Assembly (NCBI GenBank): GCA_964583605.1
Contig: CAZOWL010000001.1
Location: forward strand, 124,001 to 188,000
From: CAZOWL01 sp964583605
GTDB lineage: Bacteria > Pseudomonadota > Gammaproteobacteria > Chromatiales > Chromatiaceae
Direction of reading: 5' to 3'
Length of the DNA stretch: 64,000 nt
Shown here: positions 52,619 through 61,966 of the stretch, in pieces
Layout: each line of letters opens with the position of its first letter
How positions within the stretch are numbered: the first letter of the stretch is position 1
Made by a program: the position numbers and the translations under genes
The notes under the pieces: model-generated
Seen by the model: only the letters and a program-made list of their open reading frames with translations
Databases searched by the model: none
What the model was told of the DNA's origin: nothing

Positions 52619-53458
52619 ATGGCTACCTACGCATTCGGCGACATTCAAGGCTGTTACGACGAGCTGCGGCGGCTGCTCGACCGGCTCCAGTTCGACCCGG
52701 GCAAGGACAAGCTCTGGTTCGCCGGAGATCTGGTCAATCGCGGTCCAGAATCCCTGAAGGTTCTACGATTCGTCAAGAGCTTAGATGATCGCGTCGTGGC
52801 GGTGCTCGGCAACCACGACCTGCACCTGCTGGCATTGGCTGCCGGCCAGGGCAAGCGCCCCGACAAGAGCAACCTCGCCGACGTGCTCGAAGCCCCCGAT
52901 CGCGACGAGCTGCTTGATTGGCTGCGCCGCCGTCCCCTGATGCATCACGACCCGCGCAAGGGTTTTGCGATGCTCCATGCCGGCCTGCCGCCGCAATGGG
53001 ATCTAAGAAAAGCTCTCGCCTGCGCCCGGGAGGTGGAGGCCGCATTGCGCGACCCCGGCTATCCCGAGTTGCTCGCCGCGATGTACGGCGACGAGCCGCG
53101 CCAGTGGAGCGAGGGTCTCACAGGGCTCAGTCGCCTGCGTTTTAGCATCAACTGCTTCACGCGTCTGCGCTATTGCGAGCGCGACGGAAGTCTAGCGCTC
53201 AATGAGAAGTCCCTGCTCGGAAGCCAGCCCCCGGAGCTCTGGCCTTGGTTTCGGATCCCCGAGCGCGCCACTCGCAACGAGCGCATCATCTTCGGACACT
53301 GGTCGACCCTGGGCTACCATGCGGAGGAAAATGTCTGGGCACTCGATTCGGGCTGCCTCTGGGGAGGCCATCTGACGGCCATCCGCGTACGCCGCAAGAA
53401 GCCCATGGCCCCCGTGCAGCTCGATTGCATCGGCTACGTCAACCCGAATGACTCATAG
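52619..53458 (+). CDS. apaH: Symmetrical bis(5'-nucleosyl)-tetraphosphatase
   Basis: ATG 52619 gives 279 residues. Metallophosphatase motifs are intact: GDIQGC, GDLVNRGP and GNHD, with 'FGHWSTLGYH' near the C-terminus. It cleaves Ap4A into two ADP and can remove Np4 caps from RNA. Downstream of apaG. Confidence 0.96.
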   Translation: MATYAFGDIQGCYDELRRLLDRLQFDPGKDKLWFAGDLVNRGPESLKVLRFVKSLDDRVVAVLGNHDLHLLALAAGQGKRPDKSNLADVLEAPDRDELLDWLRRRPLMHHDPRKGFAMLHAGLPPQWDLRKALACAREVEAALRDPGYPELLAAMYGDEPRQWSEGLTGLSRLRFSINCFTRLRYCERDGSLALNEKSLLGSQPPELWPWFRIPERATRNERIIFGHWSTLGYHAEENVWALDSGCLWGGHLTAIRVRRKKPMAPVQLDCIGYVNPNDS

Positions 53459-53491
53459 GCACCGCCAGGCCTGATGACGGCGAACGCCTAT

Positions 53492-54880
53492 TCAGCCGCC
53501 ATGCTCATACATACCAGCACCGGCCAGGCCGAGCAGATTCCGCGTTTCTCTGGGTGACGCGATCGGTCGATCAAGAAGTTGCGCTCCCCCGATGAGGCGG
53601 CTGATCAAGGCAGCATTCCTAGCCAATGTCGTGCGCGCCGCATCCAAATACACATTGTCCTCAAGTCCCACCCTGACATGACCGCCAGCGGCTATGGCGA
53701 TCGTATTGATGGGTAACTGAAACCCTCCCAGCCCCGCCGCCGACCAGATCGCGCCACTTGGTAGACTTTGAACGAGATGGGAAAGACTATGGATGTTGGC
53801 TGGCGCCGAGCTGATGCTGCCAAGCAGGAAATTGAAGTACTTCACCCCCCCTATCACCCGATGGCGCTCGAGGTAGCGGGCAAAATTGATCATGCCAGCG
53901 TCGAAGACCTCTAGTTCCGGCTTGATGCCGCGATCCTTCATGAGCTGCGCTAAGCGCTCGATCGTCGCCGGAGAATTGACGCTCGGCCCCGTACTGAAGT
54001 TCAGTGAGCTCAACGTCAGGCTCGCCATGTCCGGCTTCGCCTTGCCATCTAGATGCAATACAGCCGAGCGGAGCTCGAATGGAATCCCTCCGCGCCCCGA
54101 GGTCGTTGTGCAGCAGATGAGATCGGGGCGCTCTCGGCGAATGCCCAGGATGATCTGCTCGAATATCCTCGGATCCGACGTCGGCGTGCCATCGGGATTT
54201 CGGGCATGCAGATGGACGATGGACGCACCAAGGTCGTGTGCCTCAATCGCCTGCGCGATGATCTCCTCGGGGTGCACGGGAACATGAGGCGTCAAGCCCT
54301 TCTGCGGAACCATCCCCGTCAGACAAACGTTGACAATAAGTGGCTGATAGGGTGCCAACGGCGGCGGATCGTTGCCTTCGATGTACTCCTGACGATAGGC
54401 CTCACGAGCAGGCTGGTCATCGAAGAACTGACACAGGTCCGTCCGCAACGTGGCCCAGTGATCGATCGCGGGATCACCGAAGCTCATGACCTTCTTGACG
54501 TGACCTATCGGACGATAGCCGAAGTTCCTTTGATACCAGGCGATGACTTCCGGACGATCGGCATTGGTTATCATGACCCCGGCCCCGAGCGTGTAGGCTT
54601 CACGCATCCGGGCAATCTGCAGCGCCTTACCGATCCCAGAGCCATTTAGCTCTGGAAGCACACCGAGGAGCGTCGTCTTTGCCGTGCCATCACTTTGCAA
54701 TCTGTAACCCGCTGCGCCGACGATCTCCGTGCCGCGAACGGCAACGAAGAAGCGGTTCAGATCGATCTCAGGCATCTCCGGCGAAGGGACATGATGCATA
54801 TTCCAATGCCGCATCACATCGAGAATCCCAGCTTGATCGGCCGAGGTCGCTTTCCGAATACAGATCTCAGTAGGCAGCAT
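53492..54880 (-). CDS. Fusion of a GNAT acetyltransferase and a BKACE (DUF849) enzyme
   Basis: 462 residues. The N-terminal about 150 are a GNAT domain (TTLLGVLPELNGSGIGKAL gives the acetyl-CoA loop). The remainder is a full beta-keto acid cleavage enzyme with 'GASIVHLHARNPDGTPTSDP' (zinc-binding H-x-H), 'ELEVFDAGMINFARYL' and 'GGHVRVGLEDNVYL'. BKACE enzymes condense a beta-keto acid with acetyl-CoA to give acetoacetate and a new acyl-CoA. Fusion to an acetyl-CoA-dependent transferase suggests linked steps on an amino-acyl substrate. Downstream of the capA-like/flippase-like pair on the same strand. Confidence 0.85.
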   Translation of the reverse strand: MLPTEICIRKATSADQAGILDVMRHWNMHHVPSPEMPEIDLNRFFVAVRGTEIVGAAGYRLQSDGTAKTTLLGVLPELNGSGIGKALQIARMREAYTLGAGVMITNADRPEVIAWYQRNFGYRPIGHVKKVMSFGDPAIDHWATLRTDLCQFFDDQPAREAYRQEYIEGNDPPPLAPYQPLIVNVCLTGMVPQKGLTPHVPVHPEEIIAQAIEAHDLGASIVHLHARNPDGTPTSDPRIFEQIILGIRRERPDLICCTTTSGRGGIPFELRSAVLHLDGKAKPDMASLTLSSLNFSTGPSVNSPATIERLAQLMKDRGIKPELEVFDAGMINFARYLERHRVIGGVKYFNFLLGSISSAPANIHSLSHLVQSLPSGAIWSAAGLGGFQLPINTIAIAAGGHVRVGLEDNVYLDAARTTLARNAALISRLIGGAQLLDRPIASPRETRNLLGLAGAGMYEHGG

Positions 54881-54974
54881 AAGGCGGTAACTCGCTTCTC
54901 AAAATGGCAATCTACTTATCTTGATTGCGCACTCATCGGGCATCGCAATCGCCGATCCGCCGCACCGTCATGCA

Positions 54975-56039
54975 CTAGCATTGCCTCTTCTGATGTCTCG
55001 CATGAGCAGCCGAGCCACTCCCATGATCAGTGCGTTGTGCAAAGAACATCAGCCCACCCACGGCATGCGCGATTAAGACCGAGCCAAGAGAACAGAAGCT
55101 CACGAGAAGGGCGATCTCCGGCGGCACCCCGAACGCGCCATAGAAGAGGACGAAGACCCCTTCACGCACACCGAAGCCACCTACCGTAATCGGCAGCGTC
55201 AAGACCAACACATTCAACGGAGCAATGAAGAGGTTCACCAGAAAGGGCAGATCGTATCCCAGAGCCTGCAAGAAGATCTGTCCCTGTATCGCGCCAACGA
55301 CGTGGATCGCAGCAGATAACATTATGAGGGGCACCGCAACGCGGAGCGAAAATAGCAACTGCAACAACCCGGCCGGATCGACCGACCCGGGATCAGCCTG
55401 CACAGAAGGGGCGGGAAGTGCGTCAAGCGCTTTGTTGGCCAGCCGAGAGATCTTTCGCCAAAATGCAACCGCCAGATTCGAAAGCCAGCGGCTGCGCGGC
55501 CCGAGCCGCAGCGCGACCAGCAGTCCTATCCCGAGTGCAAGCGCCACATAGGCGAGCAGCATCGCCGAATCGAGCTCGGGCGACCAGTGCGTGACAGTCA
55601 GGAAAGGGAAGGTGACGGATACCAGCATGACGCACGAAAGCAGGGCCGTAATCTTCTCCACCGCCACAACGAAGGCGCCCCGCAGGTAGCGCCCCGTCTG
55701 GCGCCCGCCTAGGGCGACGCGATAGACATCCGAACCGAGGCTGCCCGGTGTGAAGACACCAAGGGCCAGACTGAGCCAATAGGCCCGAAAACTCTCGCCG
55801 GCAGTGAAGTGTGTGCAGCTGTAGGCTTGCGCCAGCCGATGCCAGCGCATGGCACCGGCATAGATTTTCACAAACACCGCGCTCCCCCCAAGGCCAATGA
55901 GCCAGAGGTTGGCGCGCGCCGCGATCTCAATCAGTCGCTCAAGATCGAGCTGTTGGAAAACCAGGTACAGGATCAGCGGAGGCAAACCCCAATACGCGGC
56001 GAGCCGAAGCTTGCGCAGCAGTTCGCGTATCTCGAGCAC
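54975..56039 (-). CDS. Lysylphosphatidylglycerol synthase TM/flippase-like membrane protein
   Basis: 354 residues, GTG start. Seven to eight membrane segments with 'YWLSLALGVFTPGSLGSDVYR' and 'LPITVGGFGVREGVFVLFYG', the signature blocks of the UPF0104/AglD family. Such proteins act on lipid-linked sugars or phospholipids at the membrane. The start overlaps the capA-like stop by one base (TAGTG), so translation is coupled. Confidence 0.87.
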   Translation of the reverse strand: MLEIRELLRKLRLAAYWGLPPLILYLVFQQLDLERLIEIAARANLWLIGLGGSAVFVKIYAGAMRWHRLAQAYSCTHFTAGESFRAYWLSLALGVFTPGSLGSDVYRVALGGRQTGRYLRGAFVVAVEKITALLSCVMLVSVTFPFLTVTHWSPELDSAMLLAYVALALGIGLLVALRLGPRSRWLSNLAVAFWRKISRLANKALDALPAPSVQADPGSVDPAGLLQLLFSLRVAVPLIMLSAAIHVVGAIQGQIFLQALGYDLPFLVNLFIAPLNVLVLTLPITVGGFGVREGVFVLFYGAFGVPPEIALLVSFCSLGSVLIAHAVGGLMFFAQRTDHGSGSAAHARHQKRQC

Positions 56040-57187
56040 TAGCCTAATGGCCTCCCGAGCTGTGCGCGAACACCGCCCTTCAGGATTTTGAGCAGATAAA
56101 ACGGACCGCGCTTGCGTAGAATTGAGGCGTAATTGCGGGCGTTCATCCGCAAGAACCCGGGCTGGGCCATAGCCTTCAACTGGGCCGAACGGCGCCCTGG
56201 ATCACGCAATGGGATCTGGCTCAGGCGTCGCAAATCCCGCAATCCTTCCTCAGCATCTGAACCATGGAGGACAACCGGTAGGCCGCGCGCATCGATTCGG
56301 GCTGGGGTTGCACCAACAGCAACGATCTTCCCGAAATCTCGAGCGACCCTGACCCGCAACGTGGCCGTCGACCGCGAAGAAGGTAAAGCGATAGGTTGTG
56401 TGAAGACGTAATTGCCGGTGCCAAGCAGCACCACCCCGTTATCGTCGGCCACCAGCCCGCCCAGGCAGTGAGAATGGTGGAAATGGACAACCATCGCACC
56501 CGCCTCGAGACAGGCCTTGGCCAGGGCGACCTGGGTCAGCGACGGCACTGGGATGTGCTCAAGGCCCATGTGCAAGGAGACGACAACAAGCACACCCTCA
56601 CGTCTCGCCGCGCGCACGGCCGCAGTGAGCAGGTCGCGCTCGGCGGGGCAGGTGCCCGGCGCATTCGCCGTTGCAGGACAAAAGCGCGGATCGGCCGCAC
56701 AGAAAACAGCAAGCTGAGTGCCTGCAACCACTAGTCGGCATGGCGAACTCGCTTCCTCGATGTCGCGCCCGGCCCCGGCATACGCCACGCCGGCCGCGTC
56801 GAGCGCGTTCAAGGTATCGATCAAACCGGCGGGGCCGTAATCCATGATGTGGTTATTGGCGAGGCTAAGAACAAAGCGCCCGTCGAAGACATCCAGCACA
56901 GCGGGTGAGGTCTTGTGCAAGTAAGGCTTGTCTTCCAGCGGACGGGCCGCGCTCGTGATCGGCGCTTCAAGATTGGCAACGATCAGCGAGGCACCGGCGA
57001 GCGATCCCCACAGTTCTTCCTTGAGATCCGCCACATGCGCAATGCCGAAGCGCCGGAGGTACTCGTCGCGCAGATACATGTCGCCCACCAGGCCAATATC
57101 GAAATGCCCAGCCAATGCAGTCGCCTCCAGGGGGTCCAGAGAAGCGATCCGCGCCGGGGTGAAGTCAATATCGGCCAACCCTTTCAT
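56039..57187 (-). CDS. CapA-like metallophosphatase-fold protein
   Basis: 382 residues. 'GLVGDMYLRDEYL', 'SLIVANLEAPIT', 'VLSLANNHIMDYG' and 'GAMVVHFHHSHCLGGLV' are the metal-binding motifs of the CapA/PgsA capsule-polymer family. No membrane anchor or signal is seen, unlike classical CapA. It probably works with the overlapping flippase-like gene on a surface polymer; the nearby CapK-like gene is divergent from it. Confidence 0.85.
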   Translation of the reverse strand: MKGLADIDFTPARIASLDPLEATALAGHFDIGLVGDMYLRDEYLRRFGIAHVADLKEELWGSLAGASLIVANLEAPITSAARPLEDKPYLHKTSPAVLDVFDGRFVLSLANNHIMDYGPAGLIDTLNALDAAGVAYAGAGRDIEEASSPCRLVVAGTQLAVFCAADPRFCPATANAPGTCPAERDLLTAAVRAARREGVLVVVSLHMGLEHIPVPSLTQVALAKACLEAGAMVVHFHHSHCLGGLVADDNGVVLLGTGNYVFTQPIALPSSRSTATLRVRVARDFGKIVAVGATPARIDARGLPVVLHGSDAEEGLRDLRRLSQIPLRDPGRRSAQLKAMAQPGFLRMNARNYASILRKRGPFYLLKILKGGVRAQLGRPLG

Positions 57188-57586
57188 ACGCCTGACTCCG
57201 CCGAGATGAACGTCCGCGGAGGCCCCTCACGCAGGGCCCACCGCTCTCCTTAACGCAGCTCTTTCCAACTACGCAGAGTATTCATGTGTTGTCGTCCAAC
57301 GACGCGGGGCTGCTTGTCGAAGGGTTGATTCCGACGGACGACCCGACGCCCCGAAAACCAGGGCTCTTACAGCGGGCGAAGCCATCGCACACGGGATTCT
57401 GCGACCTTGACCGGCCTTCAATCTCCACCTATTCTCCCCCCGCTATGAACCTGTTGCCGCCGCCTGCTTGGAGCCGTGGCCCCGCGTATGTCCCCACCCC
57501 TCTCGCTCGGCACGTTTGGCCGATATCCTGCCGCCCAATCGGCCCGTTTCGGCGCCTAGGCCAGGGTAGCACGGGACCGCGCTGAT
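57188..57586. other. Divergent intergenic region
   Basis: Between the capA-like gene (minus) and the CapK-like gene (plus). No gene and no clear promoter were found by eye; a small inverted repeat GTCGTCCAACGAC lies near 57291. Confidence 0.4.
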
Positions 57587-58870
57587 ATGGTCGACTACCT
57601 GGCGCTGTTTGGCGCTTGGCGACGATTGCAGCTGTTCCCATGTCGCGACCCTGAGACCGTCGAACAGTTCCAGTTTTCGCGATTCAAGAGGCTGCTCCAT
57701 GCCGCCTATGCGCACGTCCCGATGTATCGCCAATTCTACGATGAGCAGGGGTTCCACCCGGCTGCCGTGCAGCGCATCGAAGACGTCGCGGCAGTGCCCG
57801 TCTGCACGAAGGAGCTGGTACGAAGGTTCCCCGTGCAGGAACGCGTGGCGGGCTGGGCGCGAACCGCCAGGCTGCATCGCGAGACCACCAGCGGCTCGAC
57901 CGGCGAGCCCACCGAGATCTGGACCGACGGCACCGAGAGCCTCATCCAAACCCTCAAAGGCATCCGCGCACTGCGGGCATGGGGCTACTCGTACCGCGAC
58001 AACCTCGTGCACATCTCGCGCGTCGACGCCTCCCCGAAACAGGCGTTCATCCAACGTCTTGGTCTCATGCGTCGAGAGCTGGTATCCATCCTGGACGAGC
58101 CGGACGTCAGGATTGCGCGGCTCTTGGCGACGCAGTGCGATGTACTGTTAGCCACCCGCTCAACGCTGGAGCTCGTCGCCGAGGAGCTCGCCGAACGGGG
58201 CAAACAGCTCCAGCCCCGCATCGTCGTGAGCACCGGCCAGCCCGTGACCGATAGGCATCGTAGCCTCTTGCGCGACGCTTACGGCTGCGAGGTCATGGAG
58301 TTCTACGGCACGATGGAGACTGGCACAGTGGGTTGGGCATGTCCTCGACATCTGCGGAATCTCCACCTGGAAACGGAAACCGTGATGGCACAATACATCA
58401 ACGAGCGCACCATCGACGGGGCACGCACGGCCAGACTCGCCCTCACCAACCTATACAACACCGCGATGCCATTCATCCGGTTCGATCCCGGCGACGATGT
58501 CCTCATACCGGAGCGCACCCAGTGCGACTGCGGGCGCAAATCGCCGGTCCTCGGGCGCGTCCACGGCCGCTCGGACGACGTGATCCGGCACGGTAATCGC
58601 CGACTGAATTCGCTCTTCTTCTATAACTTCTTCAAGGATTACCTCTACATCCGCAAGTATAAGGTCATCCAGTCGGCCGACGGCGCGATCGAGCTCAGAG
58701 TGCAGCTCGTCCAGGATGACGACGAGAACCGCCGCCGCTGCAAACGCGATCTGGAGCGTGATTTCAGTCCAACGATTTCAGGGTTTCGACTCCAGTTCGT
58801 CGACTCCTTCCCGGTACCGCGGACGGGCAAGTTCAAGGTCATCGAAAGGATCGGATCAACGACCGGCTAG
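57587..58870 (+). CDS. CapK/PaaK-like adenylate-forming enzyme
   Basis: 427 residues. It is a clear paralog of the 42-kb gene: 'HRETTSGSTGEPTEIW', 'VSILDEPDVRIARLL', 'AMPFIRFDPGDDVLIPERTQ' and 'CDCGRKSPVLGRVHGRSDD' align block for block, and both start with an 'M-[IV]-[ND]-Y-[LW]-x-L-F-x-A-W-R-R-L' motif. Base composition is like the surrounding genome, in contrast to the 42-kb copy. It activates an unknown acid. Its 3' end overlaps aceK by 15 bases, convergent. Confidence 0.83.
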   Translation: MVDYLALFGAWRRLQLFPCRDPETVEQFQFSRFKRLLHAAYAHVPMYRQFYDEQGFHPAAVQRIEDVAAVPVCTKELVRRFPVQERVAGWARTARLHRETTSGSTGEPTEIWTDGTESLIQTLKGIRALRAWGYSYRDNLVHISRVDASPKQAFIQRLGLMRRELVSILDEPDVRIARLLATQCDVLLATRSTLELVAEELAERGKQLQPRIVVSTGQPVTDRHRSLLRDAYGCEVMEFYGTMETGTVGWACPRHLRNLHLETETVMAQYINERTIDGARTARLALTNLYNTAMPFIRFDPGDDVLIPERTQCDCGRKSPVLGRVHGRSDDVIRHGNRRLNSLFFYNFFKDYLYIRKYKVIQSADGAIELRVQLVQDDDENRRRCKRDLERDFSPTISGFRLQFVDSFPVPRTGKFKVIERIGSTTG

Positions 58871-60655
58871 GGCCCCGCTTGGGCGCGCAGCGATTCCATC
58901 CGACTCACTCGCTTGGGGCTGACGCCCGCCCGGGGAACAGGGGAAGCGTCGCTCGGCAGGATAAGGGAATACATCCTCGAGGTGGCGAGCGCGGATGGCC
59001 TCTTGCCGGGCCTGCCACCAGCCGGGATCGAGTAGTTCACCGTGCCGCTCGAGGAAGGCCTGACGAATACGTGGGTCCGGCAGGAGGAAGGTCGCGAACT
59101 CCTCTGGAAATACGTCATTCGGACCGGCCGTGTACCAGGGCTCTTCGGCCAGCTCCATCTCCGGGTAGGGGGGCGGCGGGATCGTACGGAACTGGCATTC
59201 GGTCAGATAGCACAGCTCATCGTAGTCGTAAAACACAACTCGTCCTTGACGCGTCACTCCGAAGTTCTTGAAAAGGAAGTCGCCAGGGAAGATGTTGGCC
59301 GCCGCCAGCTCGCGGATCGCATCACCGTACTCGCCGATGGCGTGTCGGACCTCCTCGTCATCGGCACTGTGCAAGTAGAGGTTCAGTGGGGACAGGCGAC
59401 GCTCGATGTAGAGGTGCTTGACAATGAGCTGCTCCCCATCGATCTCGATGCTTCCGGCGCACTCCTCCGCCAGCATCGCCAACAGATCCCGGGAGAAGCG
59501 CGCCATCGGGAAGGCAACATGCGAGTATTCCCAAGAGTCGGCCATACGCCCGACGCGGTCATGCAGGTGCACGAGGCGATACTTGGCCTTGACGGTCTCG
59601 CGCGTCAGCTCCTTCGGGGCCGGGAAGCGATCTTTGATGACCTTGAACACGAACGGGAATGACGGGAGGGTGAAAACCGTCATGACCAGACCGCGGATTC
59701 CTGGGGCCACAACGAAATCGTCGCTCGAATAGCGCAAGTGCTTGAGGAAGTTGCGGTAAAACTCGGCCTTACCGAATTTGTGCAGGCCGATCGCAGTGTA
59801 GAGCTCGGCCTTGCCTTTGCGCGGCATCAAAGGCCTCAGGAAATCGACCACCGCGGCCGGCACCTCGGTATCGACCATAAAGTAAGCGCGCGCGAAGCTG
59901 AAGATGTTGGTCAGCTCTTCCTGCCCGCTGAGCAGGGCGTCGACATACAGGCCTCGCTGCTCGTCATTCAGGATCGCAAGCGCGAAGGGGATCTGGTCCG
60001 CGCCGTTGATCACCTTGCCAATGACGTAGGCCGCCTTGTTGCGGAAGAACGGTGAGCAGAGCACCGCGAGCTGGAAGTTCTGATGCCGCGCACGATTCGC
60101 TGGGAAACGCTTGCTGATCGCGCGCATCAGATTGCGCCGATCTCGGCGCGGGTCATGGAATGGCCGCTCAAACCCGATGTCGGAAAGCATTTGGTCGATG
60201 ACGGGTCCGAACCCGTCCCGCGCTGGATAATACGGCCGGAAGATCGGGATCTCCGCCTCCAGATGCTCGGTCGAGATCAAGGGCCAAACGAAGATGTTGG
60301 CGTTGTTGTAGTAGCGCCGGTCGAACAGGTGGCAGAACACCGAGTTATAGAAGGTCTCGGCCAGCTCCGGCTGGTGATGCTGCGGCAGCAGTCTCTGATA
60401 CTCGATCTTGACCTGCTGCCAGAGAGGATCGTTCGGGTCGCGAAGCTGGTAGTCTCGACGCAGGACGGCTATCGTCTCCTTGACACGGCGATCGTAAAAG
60501 TCAATCCGCGCGCGGGCCACAGATTGGACACTAGGCCAGTCGGCGTCCTCGAAGCGTTTCCGAGCGCCGGCGGCGATCTCCCGAAACAGCCGATAATGGC
60601 GCTCGAATCCATCGAGAATCTCCTGGGCGATGCCTTTGGCCTCGAGGCGAATCAT
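58856..60655 (-). CDS. aceK: Isocitrate dehydrogenase kinase/phosphatase
   Basis: 599 residues. The ATP-binding region 'VAPGIRGLVMTVFTLPSFPF' and 'VFKVIKDRF' (Lys), and 'NIFPGDFLFKNFGVTRQGRV' plus 'FYDYDELCYL' (Mg/catalytic Asp region) are all present. It switches isocitrate dehydrogenase by phosphorylation, directing carbon to the glyoxylate shunt. Divergent from ubiG. aceA and aceB are not in the window. Confidence 0.96.
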   Translation of the reverse strand: MIRLEAKGIAQEILDGFERHYRLFREIAAGARKRFEDADWPSVQSVARARIDFYDRRVKETIAVLRRDYQLRDPNDPLWQQVKIEYQRLLPQHHQPELAETFYNSVFCHLFDRRYYNNANIFVWPLISTEHLEAEIPIFRPYYPARDGFGPVIDQMLSDIGFERPFHDPRRDRRNLMRAISKRFPANRARHQNFQLAVLCSPFFRNKAAYVIGKVINGADQIPFALAILNDEQRGLYVDALLSGQEELTNIFSFARAYFMVDTEVPAAVVDFLRPLMPRKGKAELYTAIGLHKFGKAEFYRNFLKHLRYSSDDFVVAPGIRGLVMTVFTLPSFPFVFKVIKDRFPAPKELTRETVKAKYRLVHLHDRVGRMADSWEYSHVAFPMARFSRDLLAMLAEECAGSIEIDGEQLIVKHLYIERRLSPLNLYLHSADDEEVRHAIGEYGDAIRELAAANIFPGDFLFKNFGVTRQGRVVFYDYDELCYLTECQFRTIPPPPYPEMELAEEPWYTAGPNDVFPEEFATFLLPDPRIRQAFLERHGELLDPGWWQARQEAIRARHLEDVFPYPAERRFPCSPGGRQPQASESDGIAARPSGALAGR

Positions 60656-60818
60656 CGTCGGACACCTCGCTATGGGCTCGCTGCCGCACCATGAGCATGG
60701 AGCGGGCCTGCACGCGCGCCACTTTGGCGTATCTCTTCATTGGATCGCGACCCCGCTGACCTTGCAATCCCGCAATGGCGCCACGATTTCCCCATCAACC
60801 GCCTGGGAGGCGTCTCTC

Positions 60819-61574
60819 GTGCCACAAAACGCCCCTCTCTCCGCACCCAGCATCGATCCCGAAGAGATCGCGCATTTCGAGCGTCTCGCTCACCGCTGGT
60901 GGGACAGCCAAGGCCCCTTCTGGCCGCTGCATCGGCTTAACGAGCTCCGTGTTGACTACATCCGCGAATGGCTCTGTGACGAGCTCGGCCGCGACCCCAG
61001 TCTCGAACAGCCGCTGGCCGGGCTGCAGATTCTCGACATCGGCTGTGGCGGCGGAATCCTCAGCGAGTCCATAGCCCGTCTTGGAGCGACCGTCGTCGGC
61101 ATCGATGTGACCGACAAGAACATTCGCGTCGCGAAGATGCACGCCGAATGGAGTAGCCTCACGATCGACTATCGGCTGACGACGGTCGAGGACTTAGCAG
61201 GGGCCGGCGAGACCTTCGACGTCGTGCTCAATATGGAGGTCGTCGAGCACGTCGATCATCTGCCCGATTTCCTCGCCGCATGCGGACGCTTGGTGCGGCC
61301 CGGCGGCCTCATGGTGATCGCCACCATCAACCGCACACCGGCGGCCTATCTGATCGCCATCATCGGTGCCGAGCACATCCTCCGCTGGCTGCCCAAGGGT
61401 ACGCACCACTACCGCCACCTCGTCAAGCCGCAGGAGCTCATCAGCGGGCTTGGCCCCGGTTTCGCCGAGCGGCATCGCATAGGCGTACGCGTGAGCCCAA
61501 TCAACCGTTCCTTCCATTACACGCGCTCCCTCAGCGTGAACTACATGATGCTGTTCAAGAAGCCCGGGCAGTAG
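60819..61574 (+). CDS. ubiG: Ubiquinone biosynthesis O-methyltransferase
   Basis: GTG 60819 with GGGAGG eight bases upstream gives 251 residues. 'LQILDIGCGGGILSESIARL' is SAM motif I, and 'FDVVLNMEVVEHVDHLPDFL' and 'TINRTPAAYLIAIIGAEHIL' are typical of UbiG. It performs two O-methylations in ubiquinone synthesis. Confidence 0.95.
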   Translation: MPQNAPLSAPSIDPEEIAHFERLAHRWWDSQGPFWPLHRLNELRVDYIREWLCDELGRDPSLEQPLAGLQILDIGCGGGILSESIARLGATVVGIDVTDKNIRVAKMHAEWSSLTIDYRLTTVEDLAGAGETFDVVLNMEVVEHVDHLPDFLAACGRLVRPGGLMVIATINRTPAAYLIAIIGAEHILRWLPKGTHHYRHLVKPQELISGLGPGFAERHRIGVRVSPINRSFHYTRSLSVNYMMLFKKPGQ

Positions 61575-61940
61575 AGAGCACGTGCCTCTCATGTCCGAAT
61601 GCGTCACATCGCAAGGCGCAAGCGGCCCCTGTCCACACGCACGGCATCGCGATGCGCCTCCTCAGCGGGATAGCGATGTCCGATACGACGACTCCACGCC
61701 ATTTTGGGGCAGGAACGCCCAAAGCGCCAAAGGGCACAATAGGCCAATCGATCCATGCACCCCAGGTAGCTCGGCATCTCCATGCCGACGCTTGCGCCTG
61801 AATCTCCGCAGCTAACTCCATGCCCCCGCGTCCGCCGACACGCGCCGGCCATTGACCCGACGCGTCAAGATATGACGTCACTGGGCTCCATGTCTGTCGC
61901 AGAGACAGAGTATATTTTTGTTACGAACAGAAATATTTTG

Positions 61941-61956
61941 TGGCACGGTCCCTGCG
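61941..61956 (+). promoter_or_regulatory. Sigma-54 (-24/-12) promoter of a gene-free transcript
   Basis: TGGCACGGTCCCTGCG matches TGGCACG-N4-TTGC with one core mismatch and the correct ten-base gap between GG and GC. The dyad TCTGTC-GCAGA-GACAGA (61893-61909), centred about 66 bases upstream of the predicted start (near 61967), could bind the activator. Confidence 0.72.
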
Positions 61957-61966
61957 TATTCCCTAT

